Shown: positions 34,983-43,241 of the stretch, piece by piece
How positions within the stretch are numbered: position 1 is the first letter of the stretch
Layout of the letters: the number at the start of each line of letters is the position of its first letter
Origin: Gordonibacter urolithinfaciens
Lineage (GTDB): Bacteria; Actinomycetota; Coriobacteriia; Coriobacteriales; Eggerthellaceae
Length of the DNA stretch: 64,000 nucleotides
Direction: 5' to 3'
Assembly: GCF_900199375.1 (NCBI RefSeq)
Contig: NZ_LT900217.1
Location: 1,922,001 to 1,986,000, forward strand
Made by a program: the position numbers and the translations under genes
Notes under the pieces: model-generated
The model's input: the letters and a program-made list of their open reading frames with translations, nothing else
Told to the model about the DNA's origin: nothing
Databases searched by the model: none

Positions 34983-35207
34983 CCGGAGGAGTACCTCGTA
35001 AAAAAATGCTTTCCGATGCACAGAAATCAACGCGGTGAAGTGTTTTGGTGGGCTCCGTTACTCCTGCACGCGCACTCATGGTTTCTGGGGGAGCGTTTCC
35101 CCTGCTCGGAAAATGATGGGATGAGCCAAACGCCCCTCGCGAACTTCACAGCGGCACGTTCTGTGCATCTGAGAACCCGAAAATACGAAGACAGGATCGC
35201 GGCCGAA
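34983..35207. other. Non-coding stretch downstream of the GT2 operon
   Basis: Part of the 525-bp gap between convergent genes. It has lower GC than its neighbours. A short open frame (35016-35279, 87 codons) has no ribosome-binding site, runs through the palindrome at 35208 and has no recognisable product, so I do not call it. Nothing else is seen. Confidence 0.4.
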
Positions 35208-35243
35208 AATGTCGAGAAAGGGGCTGCCCCCTTTCTCGACATT
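35208..35243. terminator. Long perfect hairpin between convergent genes
   Basis: AATGTCGAGAAAGGGG (35208-35223) and its exact complement CCCCTTTCTCGACATT (35228-35243), 4-nt loop. No clear T-run on the plus strand. It separates the GT2 operon from the convergent alkylsulfatase gene. Confidence 0.6.
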
Positions 35244-35343
35244 GCGATAATCCGATTTTCCCATCCGTGGAAATCCTAACTTTCAATACCGTATTTCCGC
35301 AGGTGAGGCAGCTGGAAGAAAAGAGGGACCGCCTCCTTTTGGG

Positions 35344-37413
35344 CTATTTTTGCGGCTCCACGATGTTGAAGAAGAAGTCGAAGTCGACCAGGTGCTCGGT
35401 GAGCTTCTTCAGCACGTCGGGGTCGCCGTCCACCTGGATGCTCTTCGCTTGGGCGTTCTCGTCGCGGTTGAGGATGGCGAACAGGTCCAGGCGCGGCGGG
35501 GTGAGCGTGGCGTCGGCGTCCGCATACTGCACGCCGCGCTCGTAGAGCACGACGCCCGCGCGCACGGTGAGCGCGTAGGGGTCGTCGTCGGTGAACGCGA
35601 GGTTCACCACGAGGTCGAGGTCGGCGGCCGCGTTCGCGTCGAGCAGGATGCCCAGGTAGTCCAGCATCATGTCGGGCGTCATGGCGCGTAGGATGTCGGC
35701 GCTTCCGCTGGCGCGGAACTTCGGGTCGGCGTCCACGCCGCCGCGCAGCTCCTTTGCGGCGGTGAGGTAGGCGTTGCGCCACGGGCCGGACTCGGCCGCG
35801 TAGCCTAGCTGCTCGAGCGCGTCGGCGCACAGCAGGCGGGCGGGCTGGTTGGACGGGTCGGCGAACACGAGCAGGTTCGTCACTTCGGCCACCCATTGGT
35901 ACTGGCCGTCGTCGAAGTCGGCCTGGGCCTTCGCCAGCACGGCATCCGCGTCGCCGAAGTACTCGACGAACTTGCCCGCCGACTCCCCCGGCGGCAGCGC
36001 GTTCAGGTGCACGGGGTTCGCGTCGTACCAGCCCATGTACTTCTGGTAGACGGCTTTCGCGTTGTGCGCGATGGTGCCGTAGTACTGGCGCGTGTACCAG
36101 CTTCGCTCGAGCGCGGGCGGCAGTTGGATCAGGTGCGCGATCTCGTTTGACGTGAGCCCCTGGTTCAAGTACATGAGCGTCTGGTCGGCGATGAACTTGT
36201 ACATCGCGGCGGTGTTCACCAGGTACTCGCGGATGAACTCGGCGCCCCAGTGCGGCCAGTTGTGCGCTTGGAACGTCACCTCGGCCAGGTCGCCGTAGCG
36301 CGCGAGCGTTTCCATGAGGTAGTTCGCCCATGCGTTGCCGTCGCGCACCTCGGCGCCGCGCAGCGTGTACAGGTTGTGCAGCGTGGCCGTGCAGTTCTCG
36401 GCCACCCACAGGGCTTTGAACTGGGGGAACCACGTGTTCATCTCGGCTGGTGCCTCGGTGCCGGGCGTCATCTGGAACTCCATGAGCACGCCGTCAACCT
36501 CGCGCGTCTCGCCCGTGGCCGTGATCAGGTCGTTCGGTGCGATGTAGGACACAGTGCCGGTGGACTGCCCCATGCCGATGCCGATGGAGAGCTTGCCTTG
36601 CGGCCCCGGCTCCAAAAACGTGCCGTACTGATACCCCGCGCGGCGGCCCATCGCGTTGCCGGCATACACGTTCTCGGCCACGGCGTGCTCCGCGAAGCCG
36701 CTGGGGACGATGAGGGGGATGCTGTGCGCGGCCACGTCCTCCTCGCTGACGATTCCCTTGATGCCGCCGTAATGGTCGACGTGTGGATGGCTCATCACGA
36801 TGCCGGTGATGGGTCGCTCACCCAGGTGCTCGGTCACCAAGGCGAAGGCTGCGCGCGAGCATTCGCAGCTCATGAGCGGGTCGAACACGATCCAGCCCGT
36901 CTCGCCGCGCACGAACGTGATGTTGGTCATGTCGTAGCCGCGCACCTGGTAGATGCCGTCGGCGACCTCGAACAGGCCGAACAGGTGGTTCAGCTGCGCG
37001 TTGCGCCAGAGGCTGGGGTTGGCGGTGTCGGGCGCGCCGGCCGGTTGGCCGTCGGCTCCGTCCAGAAACGCGTAGGCTTTCTGGCTCCACACCACCTTGC
37101 CGGCGTCGTCCGCGATCTCGAGCGCGTCCGGCGCGGCGATGAGCCCCCGGCTGGCGAATTCGCGCTCCCGCTCGTCGGAGAAGTCGAGCAGCGCGTACAC
37201 GGCGTCGTTGGCGTCGCGCGTGGCTTCGGTGGCCGGCTTGGGATCGGCCGTGAGGTTACCGAGCGCGGAGCCTGCGGCGGCGGAGGAGCCGCCCCCGCCG
37301 CTCGCGCCGTTGGCCGAGCAGCCGCACACGGCGGCCCCGGCGGCCACGAGCGCCCCGGTTGCGAACGTCCCGGCGATGAACGTGCGTCGATCGATGCGAT
37401 GATTGCTGGTCAT
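35344..37413 (-). CDS. Alkylsulfatase (BDS1/SdsA1-like metallo-beta-lactamase fold), Tat-exported
   Basis: A 689-residue protein; ATG 37413 is chosen because it puts the twin-arginine motif at residues 9-10 ('DRRTFIAGTFATGALVAAG') with a lipobox-like Cys after it. The MBL zinc motif is 'VMSHPHVDHYGG'. The family's dimerisation region ('WFPQFKALWVAENCTATLHNLYTLRGAEVRDGNAWANYL', 'RQYYGTIAHNAKAVYQKYMGWYDANPVHLNALPP') and the C-terminal SCP2-like domain are present, so it is full length. It would hydrolyse primary alkyl sulfates. It follows the large surface-protein gene by 7 nt, in one operon driven from the box B promoter at 41.7 kb. Confidence 0.88.
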   Translation of the reverse strand: MTSNHRIDRRTFIAGTFATGALVAAGAAVCGCSANGASGGGGSSAAAGSALGNLTADPKPATEATRDANDAVYALLDFSDEREREFASRGLIAAPDALEIADDAGKVVWSQKAYAFLDGADGQPAGAPDTANPSLWRNAQLNHLFGLFEVADGIYQVRGYDMTNITFVRGETGWIVFDPLMSCECSRAAFALVTEHLGERPITGIVMSHPHVDHYGGIKGIVSEEDVAAHSIPLIVPSGFAEHAVAENVYAGNAMGRRAGYQYGTFLEPGPQGKLSIGIGMGQSTGTVSYIAPNDLITATGETREVDGVLMEFQMTPGTEAPAEMNTWFPQFKALWVAENCTATLHNLYTLRGAEVRDGNAWANYLMETLARYGDLAEVTFQAHNWPHWGAEFIREYLVNTAAMYKFIADQTLMYLNQGLTSNEIAHLIQLPPALERSWYTRQYYGTIAHNAKAVYQKYMGWYDANPVHLNALPPGESAGKFVEYFGDADAVLAKAQADFDDGQYQWVAEVTNLLVFADPSNQPARLLCADALEQLGYAAESGPWRNAYLTAAKELRGGVDADPKFRASGSADILRAMTPDMMLDYLGILLDANAAADLDLVVNLAFTDDDPYALTVRAGVVLYERGVQYADADATLTPPRLDLFAILNRDENAQAKSIQVDGDPDVLKKLTEHLVDFDFFFNIVEPQK

Positions 37414-37420
37414 AGGGGTC

Positions 37421-40400
37421 TCACTTTCGCTTGGAATTGCGGAGCCATCGGCGAGATAGTATTGCCGCCGTGCCTGCCACCGCCAGAAGGGCTCCGAGGG
37501 CTCCCATCCAGCCAGCCGCAGAATCGGCGGTGGGTGCGAGCTTCGTGCCGCCGCCCGACGCATCAGGTTTCGCGACCGGCGGGACCTCTGCGCTATCCAC
37601 GATCACAGCGAAGGGCGACACCTCGCTCACCTGCACCGTCGCCACCCCGTCGGCGACGTGGGCATCGAGCGCCACCATGCCGTCGGGATGCTCTTGGAGC
37701 ACCGTGACGTTGCTTCCCGCAAAAGCCGCAGGCACGGGAATCCGCAGCGTGACAGGCCCGCCGAGCGCCGTCTGGCCCGACTTCCTCCCGTTCACGGGCA
37801 GCAGGGCCCGATAGGCCGCTGCCAGCTCTCCCAGCAGGTCGGCCTCTTTCGCGTGCCGCACGAGCGCGTCGTGGCTGGCGCTTCCTTCGTCAAGCGCCTC
37901 TAGGGACAGCACGGCCCCGGCATGGATGGTGCCCTGCAGCGTGATGCCGGTGGCGCCGTCGGTCAGAGTGCGCTCGATCAGGGGATCGCTCACCAGGTAG
38001 GGGAAGCCTGCGTTCGTGTCGGCACTGTACGCCCAGTAGCGCATGTCGCCGGAAACCTGCTCGTTCAGCATGTCAGCGAACTCCTGCGACATCATGGTCG
38101 CGGTGGGCAGCTCGGCCAGGCTCGCGTCCTCGGCGTCGCCTACCGATCCTTCCCCTATCGGGCTCTGATCGAACTGCGCGAACGTATAGCCGAAGAACAC
38201 GTCATGGTGGTTCGATCCGATGAACGTGCCCGCCACGGTGGAGGGTTTGGGACGCAAAACGCCGATAGCCCCCGAATACGAGTTCACCACCTCGCCACGG
38301 TTCTCGCCGACGAGCCCGCCGAAAAGTACCTGCGGGTCCGTCGTCCAGCCAAGGGCGTAGCTGTTCCACACCGAGGATCCGTCCGCGGCGCGACCCACCA
38401 AACCGCCCGCTGTCGAAGCGATCACGTCGGCTCCCGACCAGCAGTTCACCACGTCGCCGTGGTTTTCACCCACCAGTCCGCCCGCGAGCGTGCTGCGAAC
38501 GGTGGCGTTCAGCAGGCGGAGCTCTTCAGGGGTGATGGTTCCCGAGCTGGGTGCGTGATACCACGTTTGCGCCGTGCCCGTGGAGCAGTTCTCTATCCGC
38601 CCGTGGTTCGCTCCGGCCAGCACCCCGATAACGTGGTTCGTGGTGAATCCGAAAAAGTCCGTCCCGTACACGGCCAGGTTGCGCACGGTGCCGCCGTCTC
38701 CGATGACGCCGAACAAGCCCCCGAAGGTTATGTTTTTAAGGGGGCTGTCCGAGACGTCCATGCTCATGGAAAAGCCGCCGATGCCGAATCCGGCCCCGTC
38801 GAAGGTGCCGGTGAACGGATGCTCCTCGCTGCCGATGGGGGCAGTCCAAGCGGGGGCGGGGCGGCGCGTGTTCTCGATGTTGCCCGTCAGGCGGAACGTG
38901 GCATGCTCGTACATTGCGGGATGCTGCTCGTAGGCGGCGGACACGTTGACCAGATCGTCGAGCGTGCTGATCAGGTACGTTCCCTCAGAGTCGGTGGCGA
39001 AGTGCAACGGGTTGGGCATGGCCTCGCCCGGCGTGGCTATCAGGTAGGCATCCTGGTACGGCATGCAGAACGCGAAGGTCATCGTGGTTCCCGACCCCTC
39101 GGCAAGCAAGGCGGCCTCGGAGCTCGCGATGGTTTCCAGCTCGTCGCCGTTTGCGTTTTTGAGCACAAGCGAATCGAGGGCGACGGGATCGGAGGCAGTG
39201 ACGGCCACCTTGACGCAGGTTCCGGCGGGAACGTCGGCTGGCAGCTGGTTCCCGGCCAGGTCGGTCGTCTCTATCGCGAGCCCGTCTGCGTTCGCGACGT
39301 GCAGGCGGCTCGTTTCCCGCTTGTCGGGGTTGCGCGCCAGCACGACGAGCATGGCGGGGTCTCCCGCAGAATCCTCCATGGTGAGCTTGACCTTGGCCGA
39401 GTTGTAGTCGCCGTTGGTCGGGATGGCGGTTCGGTACAGATTGAACAGCGAGTAATGGTTTTGAGACAGGGCGCCCGTGTGAGGCGCCGGAGAGACGTAG
39501 CTGTTCATGAGCACGTAAGGCGCCTGCCCGATCGACGTCATGCCGTTTCTTCGAAGGTGCTCGACGAGAGAGCCGCGTGAGCCCGCATAACTGGGTTGGC
39601 TGACCAGGGGCGCGAGCGGGCCGAAATCTGCGGGAAGCGCGTACACGCCGTCTTTCGTGGACTGCACATTGAAGAAATCCTGGTCGGGGAAGCCGTAGTA
39701 CTCGGGGGTGAACAGCATGCCGCCGAAGGGTATCTTCTCCCAATAGCGCAGACCGTGAATGAGGTCGCCATGCTTCTCTCCGTACGAGAGGTTCCGGCTG
39801 CCATCGACGACCAAGAACGGCGCGCCTTTCACGGCGGCGCGATACACCGGCATCGTAGGGGCGGTTCTCACCGCCTGCGACGTGTAGAACGCCGTGGTGG
39901 TCGCCTTGCCGTTGGGGTCGGGCAGCCGGTACTTGAACGATCTGCTGGCCGAGCTCGCGTAGTCGAAGTCGTACTCGGTTTGGAAGTCGTAGGGGCGCAT
40001 GAGGGTGAGGAGGTCGGTGCGCGGCCACGAGGCGTCGCCGTCTTTGTTCGCGAATTCGGATGCGGTGAAGTTGATGTCCCTCACGATGCGGTTGAGGTTC
40101 GTGACCAGATTGTTTTCGAGGTCGGCCGCCTTTGTGCGCAGGTCGGCGTCGGCGGGGGCGTTGTCGGCCTTCGCCTTCCAGTAATCGTATTCGAGGCGCT
40201 GCACGTAGGCGACTATGTTCAGGTTCATCACCACGTCGTTGATGCCGGCGGTGAGCAGCGCGTAGCGCTGGTGGTCGAAGGCGAGCGCTTCGTCGGCGTA
40301 TTGGTCGAGGTTGTGCAGGTAGCGATGGTTGGTGTAACTGCCCATGAATATGCCGTAGGTTTCGATGGTGGTCAGGTCGGCCTCGTAGTCGAGCTTGTCG

Positions 40401-41221
40401 AACGCTGCCACCAGCGCGCGCTCCTTGGTTTCGGCCGCTTCGCGCCGTGCGCTTTCGTTGGCGGTTCCCCATGCTTCCGCGTACGCCTTCGAGGCATCGA
40501 TGAACTCGCGGTAGGCGGTGAGCGCGGGCGCGTACACCGAGTCGCTCATCTTGATGATCTGTGCCCGCTGGTTTTCTATCTGATTGAGCGTCACGGTCTG
40601 CTCGAGTGCGTTGAACTGCGCGTCGATGCTGTTCTCGAGGTCGCCAAGCTGTTGGCTCAGGTCTTGCACGGCTTGCAGGATCTGATCGCATTCGTGCTCG
40701 ATGCCGGAGCTGCCTCCCAGCAACCCGTCCACGAAGTCGAGCACTTTGTTCAGCTGCTCGGCGTCCTGCGGGTCGACCGCTTCGTTCAGCGCCTTGAAGG
40801 CGACCGTTTCCGCCAGGCCGAAAACGACGCCGTACACCTTGTCGAGCACCCAGTCCCCGGGGCCGCGCACCTCGGGGTCGTCACTACTGGCCGGGGCGAT
40901 GGCGGGGGCGTTCTCGTTGGCGTCGCCTTCCGGCTTGTCGGCGGCATCGGTTGCGGGATTGCCGGAGGGATCCGTCGCAGGCTCGTCGGCGGGATTGTCC
41001 GCCGGCTTGGCCGCAGGGCCGGCTGCCGGATCGTCGCTCGGGCCGTCCGGCGCGGGCGCGTCCTGCGACTCGGGCGCGCCTCCCTCTCCTTGCATGGCGA
41101 AGGCGGTTACGCTGCCCGTTCTGGAAATCGGAGCCATGAAGCCGATCAAGCTCAACGCAAGCAGGAGGCAGAGCGCCGAGCGCAGGGACTGGGACGTTCG
41201 CTTGCGGGCGGTGATGCTCAT
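37421..41221 (-). CDS. Large surface protein with coiled-coil, GLUG repeats and LAPTAD sorting signal
   Basis: A 1266-residue protein. The signal peptide is 'SLRSALCLLLALSLIGFMAPIS'. Residues about 45-100 are Pro/Ala/Asp repeats ('PADEPATDPSGNPATDAADKP' type, low complexity). Residues 100-300 are helical with coiled-coil character ('LQAVQDLSQQLGDLENSIDA'). GLUG-type units appear at about 790-1000 ('GGLFGVIGDGGTVRNLAVYG', 'GGLVGENHGDVVNCWSG', 'GGLVGRAADGSSVWNSYALG'). The C-terminus 'LAPTAD', a helix and 'SRRWLRNSKRK' form a cell-wall sorting signal of LxxT[A/G]D type. Its start overlaps the four-helix-bundle gene (ATGA). Probably a cell-wall adhesin or structural protein. Confidence 0.8.
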   Translation of the reverse strand: MSITARKRTSQSLRSALCLLLALSLIGFMAPISRTGSVTAFAMQGEGGAPESQDAPAPDGPSDDPAAGPAAKPADNPADEPATDPSGNPATDAADKPEGDANENAPAIAPASSDDPEVRGPGDWVLDKVYGVVFGLAETVAFKALNEAVDPQDAEQLNKVLDFVDGLLGGSSGIEHECDQILQAVQDLSQQLGDLENSIDAQFNALEQTVTLNQIENQRAQIIKMSDSVYAPALTAYREFIDASKAYAEAWGTANESARREAAETKERALVAAFDKLDYEADLTTIETYGIFMGSYTNHRYLHNLDQYADEALAFDHQRYALLTAGINDVVMNLNIVAYVQRLEYDYWKAKADNAPADADLRTKAADLENNLVTNLNRIVRDINFTASEFANKDGDASWPRTDLLTLMRPYDFQTEYDFDYASSASRSFKYRLPDPNGKATTTAFYTSQAVRTAPTMPVYRAAVKGAPFLVVDGSRNLSYGEKHGDLIHGLRYWEKIPFGGMLFTPEYYGFPDQDFFNVQSTKDGVYALPADFGPLAPLVSQPSYAGSRGSLVEHLRRNGMTSIGQAPYVLMNSYVSPAPHTGALSQNHYSLFNLYRTAIPTNGDYNSAKVKLTMEDSAGDPAMLVVLARNPDKRETSRLHVANADGLAIETTDLAGNQLPADVPAGTCVKVAVTASDPVALDSLVLKNANGDELETIASSEAALLAEGSGTTMTFAFCMPYQDAYLIATPGEAMPNPLHFATDSEGTYLISTLDDLVNVSAAYEQHPAMYEHATFRLTGNIENTRRPAPAWTAPIGSEEHPFTGTFDGAGFGIGGFSMSMDVSDSPLKNITFGGLFGVIGDGGTVRNLAVYGTDFFGFTTNHVIGVLAGANHGRIENCSTGTAQTWYHAPSSGTITPEELRLLNATVRSTLAGGLVGENHGDVVNCWSGADVIASTAGGLVGRAADGSSVWNSYALGWTTDPQVLFGGLVGENRGEVVNSYSGAIGVLRPKPSTVAGTFIGSNHHDVFFGYTFAQFDQSPIGEGSVGDAEDASLAELPTATMMSQEFADMLNEQVSGDMRYWAYSADTNAGFPYLVSDPLIERTLTDGATGITLQGTIHAGAVLSLEALDEGSASHDALVRHAKEADLLGELAAAYRALLPVNGRKSGQTALGGPVTLRIPVPAAFAGSNVTVLQEHPDGMVALDAHVADGVATVQVSEVSPFAVIVDSAEVPPVAKPDASGGGTKLAPTADSAAGWMGALGALLAVAGTAAILSRRWLRNSKRK

Positions 41222-41601
41222 GAGGAGGCTCCTTGGTCTGGGCGGTCGGGGGAGGGCTGGTCGGCAGGAGGGGGCGGGGGCGGGGGTTCTCCGGCCAGCA
41301 CTTCCTGCAGTTCGGTTCCCATTTGGCGGACGCGAGCAGCTTCGAGCTCGGTCAGGTAGCCGGAGCGCACGGCCATCTCCAGGTAGTAGCTCACCTCTTC
41401 GATGGCGGCTGCGGCCTCGCGGGCACGGGACGCCTGGGCGGCGCCGGCCAGATCTTCCAGATCACGCGCCGCCATGCCCGCGCGCACGCCGGCGGCCAGC
41501 ATTTCGGCGGCAAGGGGAAAGCGCTCGGGCTTTTCTCGCAAGTACCGCACGAGCTCGGCCACGCGGATAGCGAAGTCGAACGCATCGTTCGATCGGTTCA
41601 T
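41218..41601 (-). CDS. Four-helix-bundle protein (S23/bAvd-like fold)
   Basis: A 127-residue protein. ATG 41601 with GAGGAGGGG directly upstream is chosen over TTG 41634, which would lie about 10 nt from the predicted transcription start. The helical core ('DAFDFAIRVAELVRYLREKPERFPLAAEMLAAGVRAGMAARDLEDL', 'EEVSYYLEMAVRSGYLTELEAARVRQMGTELQEVL') follows the pattern of the 23S-intervening-sequence/bAvd four-helix-bundle family, whose members bind nucleic acid or act as retroelement accessory proteins. The tail is Pro-rich. No reverse transcriptase or variable repeat is present here. First gene of the operon with the 1266-residue surface protein; role unknown. Confidence 0.7.
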   Translation of the reverse strand: MNRSNDAFDFAIRVAELVRYLREKPERFPLAAEMLAAGVRAGMAARDLEDLAGAAQASRAREAAAAIEEVSYYLEMAVRSGYLTELEAARVRQMGTELQEVLAGEPPPPPPPADQPSPDRPDQGASS

Positions 41602-41651
41602 GGGCCCCTCCTCGGTGGTCGCGTGGAATGGCAAGCTTCCCTGCGCCTTTC

Positions 41652-41698
41652 ACGATAGCGAGACCCGCCGGAGAAAAACATCATTCGGGATGAGGTTT
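41652..41698 (-). promoter_or_regulatory. Box B promoter of the four-helix-bundle/surface-protein/alkylsulfatase operon
   Basis: On the minus strand, AAACCTCATCCCGAATGAT (41698-41680) contains the near-palindrome 41681-41693, followed by 22 nt and a -10-like TATCGT (41657-41652). Same layout as the promoters at 50.7 and 55.8 kb. The palindrome centre is separated by 29 nt from the -10. Confidence 0.65.
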
Positions 41699-41771
41699 TG
41701 GGAAACGGTTTTCGCTCGAAGTGCGAGCCTGCCCAATCAGCCGCTCACGCGGATTCCCTTACCTGAAAATG

Positions 41772-41819
41772 TCGGATTTTCTTAAATGAGAACTTCGGAT
41801 TTTCTAAACCGTTTATAAT
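41772..41819 (+). promoter_or_regulatory. DUF4143 gene promoter with direct repeats
   Basis: TCGGATTTTCTTAAA (41772-41786) is repeated as TCGGATTTTCTAAA (41795-41808), 23 bp apart, about two helical turns. A perfect -10 TATAAT follows at 41814-41819. The gene starts at 41855. The repeats are candidate operator half-sites on one face of the DNA. Confidence 0.6.
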
Positions 41820-41854
41820 GAGGGAGCGACAAAGCGCTCGGAAGGAGCATCGCC

Positions 41855-43162
41855 ATGCCTCATGCCAACCTCAAGCCCGACGGTTATCTGCCTCGCATCG
41901 TGGACGAGCAGGTTGCGCATTATTTGCGCGTGTTCGGCGCCGTCGAGGTGGCGGGCGCGAAATGGTGCGGCAAGACGTGGACGGCTCTAGCTCATGGATC
42001 GAGCGTCAGCTACGTGGAAAACGATCTGGGCATCGCCAAAGAAGACCCCTCTCTTATGTTGTTGGGAGAGAGGCCTCATGTGGTGGACGAGTGGCAGCTG
42101 GCTCCTTCCATCTGGGATGCCGTTCGGCATGGCGTAGACGCGCAGCGCGGTTTGCGGGGCGGGTGGATATTGACAGGCTCTTCGACGCCCGTATCTCGAG
42201 GAGGCGGCGAAGACGCCCCGAAGCACAGCGGCGCCGGGCGGATCGGGCGGGTGCGCATGCTTCCGATGAGCTTGGCCGAATCGGGCGAGTCGGCATGCAC
42301 GGTATCGCTCGCCTGCCTGTTCGAAGGGGAGTTCACGTCGAGCAAGGTGCCTTCGGACACGCTCGAGCTCGTTAGGCTCGCCTGTCGGGGAGGGTGGCCC
42401 GAAGGGATCGACCTCGACGCTGAAGACGCCCAACTGCTCGCCCGCGATTATCTGAGGCTCCTTTTCTCGGAAAGCGTTCCCCGGCACGGCAAGGACGGGA
42501 GAGCAGCTCGGAAACTGGTGGCATCGCTTGCGCGCAACCTCGGGCAGTCGCCCACCTACAAGACGATCCTCGCCGACATGTACGGCGAGGAAGACGAGCC
42601 CGGGGCGCTTATGTCGGAGGTGACCCTCGCCTCGTACCTCGACTTGTTGAACCGTCTGTATTTGACGGAGGAGGTGGAAGGGTGGGTTCCTCCTCGACGT
42701 TCTCGGAAGCGCCTCTCCGTCAAGCCGAAGCGCTACTTTGCCGATCCTTCCTTGGCGGTCGCGACGCTTGGCATGTCCCCGCAGTCGCTTTTGGATGACT
42801 GGCAGACGTTCGGGCTCGTGTTCGAGAATCTCTGCATGCGGGACCTCATGGTGTATGCCCGTGCCCTCCCTTTGGCTGGCGACGTGCCGGTTCGCTACTA
42901 TCGCGACGATGCCGGCCTCGAAGCCGACGCCATCGTGGAGCTGGCGGATGGGCGTTGGGCGGCCTTCGAGTTCAAGGTGGGTGAGTCGAAAGTCGGAGAG
43001 GGCGTGGCCAGCCTCAAGCGGCTGCGTAAGAAGGTGTCGGAGAACCCGAAGGCGAGAACTAGCCCTCCAGAGTTCCTCGCCGTCATAGCGGGCGTGTCGG
43101 AGTACGCGCGGAAGGTCGAGGACGGCGTGTACGTGATTCCTTTGCGTGCCCTATGTGCTTGA
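41855..43162 (+). CDS. AAA ATPase with DUF4143 C-terminal domain
   Basis: A 435-residue protein preceded by GGAAGGAGCATCGCC. N-terminal P-loop ATPase: 'VAGAKWCGKTWTALAH' (Walker A at about residues 33-42) and 'PHVVDEWQLAPSIWDAVRHGVD' (Walker B). The C-terminal DUF4143 domain contains 'LEADAIVELADGRWAAFEFKVGESKV', a PD-(D/E)xK nuclease-like D...ExK pattern. The helical middle 'SLARNLGQSPTYKTILADM' is typical of the family. Such proteins are common in bacteria, sometimes as solitary selfish or defence-like genes; the function is not established. It lies between the surface-protein operon and a MalT-like regulator gene. Confidence 0.85.
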   Translation: MPHANLKPDGYLPRIVDEQVAHYLRVFGAVEVAGAKWCGKTWTALAHGSSVSYVENDLGIAKEDPSLMLLGERPHVVDEWQLAPSIWDAVRHGVDAQRGLRGGWILTGSSTPVSRGGGEDAPKHSGAGRIGRVRMLPMSLAESGESACTVSLACLFEGEFTSSKVPSDTLELVRLACRGGWPEGIDLDAEDAQLLARDYLRLLFSESVPRHGKDGRAARKLVASLARNLGQSPTYKTILADMYGEEDEPGALMSEVTLASYLDLLNRLYLTEEVEGWVPPRRSRKRLSVKPKRYFADPSLAVATLGMSPQSLLDDWQTFGLVFENLCMRDLMVYARALPLAGDVPVRYYRDDAGLEADAIVELADGRWAAFEFKVGESKVGEGVASLKRLRKKVSENPKARTSPPEFLAVIAGVSEYARKVEDGVYVIPLRALCA

Positions 43163-43241
43163 GAGCGGGCCGCCTTATGCGCGGATTGACGTGCGACGGA
43201 AGGTTTCGGACCGCAGCATGCGCCGAAAGGAAGGGAGAGGC

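Noticed and set aside
35016-35279. Open frame of 87 codons in the gap after the GT2 operon
   Set aside because: No ribosome-binding site, no recognisable domain, and it runs through the perfect palindrome at 35208-35243.
41218-41601. Diversity-generating retroelement accessory gene
   Set aside because: The four-helix fold is similar, but no reverse transcriptase, template repeat or variable repeat was found nearby.
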